64,000 nt of DNA from Phycisphaerae bacterium (GTDB lineage Bacteria; Planctomycetota; Phycisphaerae; UBA1845), in contig JAJDDW010000113.1 of assembly GCA_029260115.1 (NCBI GenBank), positions 59,283 through 123,282 on the forward strand, read 5' to 3'. The translations under genes and the position numbers were made by a program. Below are positions 61,295 to 64,000 of the stretch, one piece after another (within the stretch, counting starts at the first letter, position 1; each line of letters begins with the position of its first letter). The notes under the pieces are model-generated. The model did not search any database, was not told the DNA's origin, and saw only the letters and a list, made by a program, of their open reading frames with translations.

Positions 61295-64000
61295 TCATGG
61301 CCCCAACATTAAACCCTGAAATTCCGCGTAGTCATTGAGGTCGATTTGGCCATTACCGTCGAAGTCGAACTTCATCAAACACGGAAACTGAAATCCAGGT
61401 GGATCGCATTGGCAGAATTCAAAATCTGCAAGGTCAGCTAGGTCTACGTCCCAGTCTGCGTCGAGATCGCCGGGGATGCCCGGCTGGGGCGCAGCTGCGA
61501 AGGGGTCTGCGATGTTAACGCGGTAACAGGTCAACCATAGTTGATAGTCCAAAAGCGTAACGGTTCCATCGTCGTCAAGATCGGCTACCGCGTTGTATCG
61601 TGGATCGCCCAAGCTACGTCCAAAGGCGGCTAACAGCACGGCTAAGTCGTCGCCGTCCACAATCGAGTCCTCGTCCAGATCACCGCATAGTCCATCGCTG
61701 GGGACACACACACTTGGCTCACCTAAGCATGCGAACCCAAACTCAACCTGGCATGTAGCCGAACATCCGTCGCCGTCGATAGTGTCACCGTCGTCGCACT
61801 CCTTAGTGCCTTCCACCGTCCCGTCGCCACAGACGACCGGGGTGATGACGAAGACGTACGCCGCGCCGGAATTGCTGGCGCTGTTGTCGGCTTGGTTGCC
61901 GCCCACGCCCGCAGCATTGCTGTCCTCCTGCTGCGCCCCGACCACCACTGTGTCGCCGGACACGCCCACTGAGTAGCCAAACTCGTCGCGTACTTCGGTG
62001 TTGGATGCCTTGAGGTAGGCCCGCTGGACCCAGAAGCTGCCAGAGTCGCGGACGAAGACGTACGCAGCGCCGGATTCGCTCGCGCTGTTGTCGGCCTGGT
62101 TCCCGTTGACGCCTGTGGCGTTGTTGTCTTCGTAACGCGCCCCAACCACTACCGTATCGTCGAATACGGCCACCGAGAAACCAAAATTGTCGTATGCATC
62201 AGTGTTGGATGCCTTGAGGTAGGCCTGTTGGGTCCAGACACTGCCTGCGCCCTTGACGAAGACGTACACCGCGCCGGCATAAATGGCGCTGTTGTCGGCC
62301 TGATTCCTGTTGACGCCCGTGTCGTTGCTATCCTCGCGATTCGCCCCGACCACCACCGTGTCGCCGGACACGGCCACCGAGATGCCAAACACGTCACCGG
62401 CATCAGTGTTGGACGCCTTGAGGTAGGCCTGCTGGCTCCAGACGCCGCCAGAGTCGCGCACGAAGATGTACGCAGCGCCGGATTCGCTCGCGCTGTTGTC
62501 GGCCTGGTTCCCGTTGACGCCTTTGGCGTCGCTGGACTCGTACCGCGCCCCAACCACCACCGTGTCGCTGGACACACCCACCGAGATGCTAAACTGGTCA
62601 CCTTCATCTGTGTTTGACGCCTTGAGGTAGGCCTGTTGGGTCCAAGTGCCGTCGCCGTCTCGAACGAAGACGTACGCCGCGCCGGAATTGCTGGCGCTGT
62701 TGTCGGCCTGGTTGCCGCCCACGCCTGTTGCGTTGCTGTACTCCAAAGGCGCGGCGACCACCACCGTGTCGCCGGACACGCCCACCGAGTTGCCAAACAC
62801 GTCACCGGCATCGGTGTTGGACGCCTTGAGGTAGGCCTGATGGCTCCAGACGCCGTCAGAGTCGCGGACAAAGACGTACGCCGCACCGGAATTGAGAGCG
62901 CTGTTTTCAGCCTGGTTCCCGTTGATGCCTGCGGCGTTGCTGGCCTCGCCCGGAGCACCGACCACCACCGTGTCGCCGGATACGCCCACCGAGGTGCCAA
63001 ACAAGTCAATTGCATCGGTGTTGGACGCCTTGAGGTAAGCCTGTTGGCTCCAGATGCCGCCAGCACCCTTGACGAAGACATACGCAGCGCCGGAAGCGAA
63101 GACGCTGTTGTCAGCCTGATTCCCATCGACACCCGTTGCATTGCTGGACTCGAATAACGCCCCGACAACCACCGTGTTGCCTGACACGGCAACCGAGCGG
63201 CCAAATTTGTCATATACCTCAGTGTTAGACGCCTTGAGGTAGGCCTGCTGGGCGATGGGGTCTATGGTCAGCGGGTAGCGCGCATCGCGCACGTCCACGG
63301 TCAGCGTCAGCCCCGTAGCGTCTGCAATAATCCGCGCGGAGAGCTGCCGGTTATCCGCGTCCCAAACTTTCAGCCCGGCGTAATTAACGACAATGCTTCC
63401 TTGCCCATTCACGAAGCTTACGCCGAGTCCGTCAGCATTCCCCTTGGCAAGCAAGCCGCCGCGCACCGCTAGCCGCAATTCTAATCGATCATTCTCCCCT
63501 AGTTGGGGGCCGCCCGCGCCCGGCGGACGACTGGACAGTGTGAAGCCGTGTTCTAATCCGCTACGATCGTTGACGAACCACTCTTGCAATCCGTCGTGCC
63601 AGTCATATGTCACTCGATCGTTATCCGCAGTCATGCTTGCTTGGCCATTAATGCTGCGCTGATGACCGGGGAAGCCGTAGCTCTGCAATTCTAATCCCCA
63701 TTGCCAACTCGCACCGTCTGGCTTAACGATAAAGCCACGCCCGTCGAAATGGGTTAGCCATTGTTGGCCAGGATTGCGAGTGCGGAACGCGCCATCCACG
63801 GCTACGGCTGCGTGGAGATTTTGCTCGTACACCTGGCGGATGCTATTCCAGCCTGAACCGGCCAATCCTTCGGGGACGGCGTCCTTGCTCTTTTGGGGTA
63901 GGGCGGGGTACACCCGCCGCGAGCTCGATGGTGATAAGGAGGCGGGGGGAACCCGCCCAACGTGATTGTCACTGACCCCAAACGCGCGGTCACCCAAGCA
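61295..64000 (-). CDS. Large extracellular FG-GAP-like repeat protein with DUF4215-like and dockerin modules (5' end beyond window)
   Basis: The frame is open through the right edge of the window, so the N-terminus is outside. The visible 900 or so residues hold an N-terminal beta-rich region (e.g. GAFRTRNPGQQWLTHFDGRG), then seven FG-GAP-like repeats of 68 residues (AYLKASNTD...FGxSVxVSGDTVVVGA...NSGAAYVFV). A Cys-rich DUF4215/myxo-disulfide-like module follows: VCGDGTVEGTKECDDGDTID, GDGCSATCQVEFGFACLGEP. At the C-terminus are dockerin-type calcium repeats (GDLDEDSIVDGDDLAVLLAA, ADLDDDGTVTLLDYQLWLTC, FDFDGNGQIDLNDYAEFQGL). It is a large secreted, probably surface-associated protein. No catalytic domain is visible in the window. 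Confidence 0.9.
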   Translation of the reverse strand, partial: CLGDRAFGVSDNHVGRVPPASLSPSSSRRVYPALPQKSKDAVPEGLAGSGWNSIRQVYEQNLHAAVAVDGAFRTRNPGQQWLTHFDGRGFIVKPDGASWQWGLELQSYGFPGHQRSINGQASMTADNDRVTYDWHDGLQEWFVNDRSGLEHGFTLSSRPPGAGGPQLGENDRLELRLAVRGGLLAKGNADGLGVSFVNGQGSIVVNYAGLKVWDADNRQLSARIIADATGLTLTVDVRDARYPLTIDPIAQQAYLKASNTEVYDKFGRSVAVSGNTVVVGALFESSNATGVDGNQADNSVFASGAAYVFVKGAGGIWSQQAYLKASNTDAIDLFGTSVGVSGDTVVVGAPGEASNAAGINGNQAENSALNSGAAYVFVRDSDGVWSHQAYLKASNTDAGDVFGNSVGVSGDTVVVAAPLEYSNATGVGGNQADNSASNSGAAYVFVRDGDGTWTQQAYLKASNTDEGDQFSISVGVSSDTVVVGARYESSDAKGVNGNQADNSASESGAAYIFVRDSGGVWSQQAYLKASNTDAGDVFGISVAVSGDTVVVGANREDSNDTGVNRNQADNSAIYAGAVYVFVKGAGSVWTQQAYLKASNTDAYDNFGFSVAVFDDTVVVGARYEDNNATGVNGNQADNSASESGAAYVFVRDSGSFWVQRAYLKASNTEVRDEFGYSVGVSGDTVVVGAQQEDSNAAGVGGNQADNSASNSGAAYVFVITPVVCGDGTVEGTKECDDGDTIDGDGCSATCQVEFGFACLGEPSVCVPSDGLCGDLDEDSIVDGDDLAVLLAAFGRSLGDPRYNAVADLDDDGTVTLLDYQLWLTCYRVNIADPFAAAPQPGIPGDLDADWDVDLADLADFEFCQCDPPGFQFPCLMKFDFDGNGQIDLNDYAEFQGLMLGP
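61847..63250 (-). repeat. Seven tandem 204-base coding repeats
   Basis: Seven in-frame copies of a 68-codon unit, each beginning with codons for QQAYLKASNT (variants HQ, QR). Starts at 63250 and 63046 confirm the 204-base period. The last copy is cut after AAYVFV. Confidence 0.9.

Noticed and set aside
62149..63213. Long alternative frame inside the FG-GAP repeats, plus similar plus-strand frames at 62228 and 62636
   Set aside because: The 204-base period is a multiple of three, so alternative frames stay open. Their translations are low-complexity and lack recognisable domains.

Overview
The window reads as a stretch of a planctomycete chromosome, most likely from the class Phycisphaerae. 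Reasons are a type IV prepilin-like protein with the C-terminal H...DG motif, dockerin-type calcium repeats, a variant IPTL-CTERM sorting signal, a helix-turn-helix/receiver regulator and short zinc-ribbon proteins. Genes are mostly single or in pairs on both strands, separated by 100-700 base spacers rich in hairpins and short interspersed repeats. Taxonomy is inferred from protein style only.

Layout. 0-3.6 kb (minus strand): oleA-oleB (head-to-head hydrocarbon type), then ispA and the N-terminal part of dxs. 3.9-8.7 kb: a secreted phospholipase A2-like protein, a RidA protein, a sugar transferase, heme oxygenase, a nucleoside deaminase and a toxin remnant with a possible immunity gene. 8.7-20 kb: zinc ribbon protein, der, an AMMECR1 protein, a VOC protein, coaE, rho, a small SelW-like selenoprotein read through an in-frame TGA, two metallo-beta-lactamase-fold hydrolases, a double-GNAT protein and a kelch protein.

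20-29.4 kb is the replication core: top6A and top6B (DNA topoisomerase VI) on the minus strand diverge from dnaA-dnaN-DUF721-gyrB on the plus strand. The dnaA-dnaN spacer has an arrangement that could be the origin unwinding element. 29.6-36.4 kb: a fused transporter-like/spermidine synthase-like protein, tRNA-Ala(GGC), a Xer recombinase, a HELYH protein, queF, a HEPN-like protein and a Nudix hydrolase. 36.5-48 kb: prepilin-like protein, DUF362 protein, DUF2617-like protein, a secDF fusion, a LysM protein, a HTH/receiver regulator and cmk. 48-64 kb: an SGNH hydrolase and a small protein with a similar N-terminus, a PEP/pyruvate-binding protein, a polyferredoxin-TPR fusion, a HELGH protein, a DUF4287/DUF5655 protein, a large membrane protein, a Tat-exported flavin reductase-like protein, an ArsR/SRPBCC pair, an NAD(P)-binding protein bracketed by repeats, and a large secreted FG-GAP/dockerin protein cut by the window end.

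The most notable items are the selenoprotein with its SECIS-like hairpin, bacterial topoisomerase VI beside dnaA and gyrB, oleAB without oleCD next to isoprenoid genes, the polyferredoxin-TPR fusion, and at least five families of short interspersed hairpin repeats. I did not see a CRISPR array, an rRNA gene or an intact insertion sequence.
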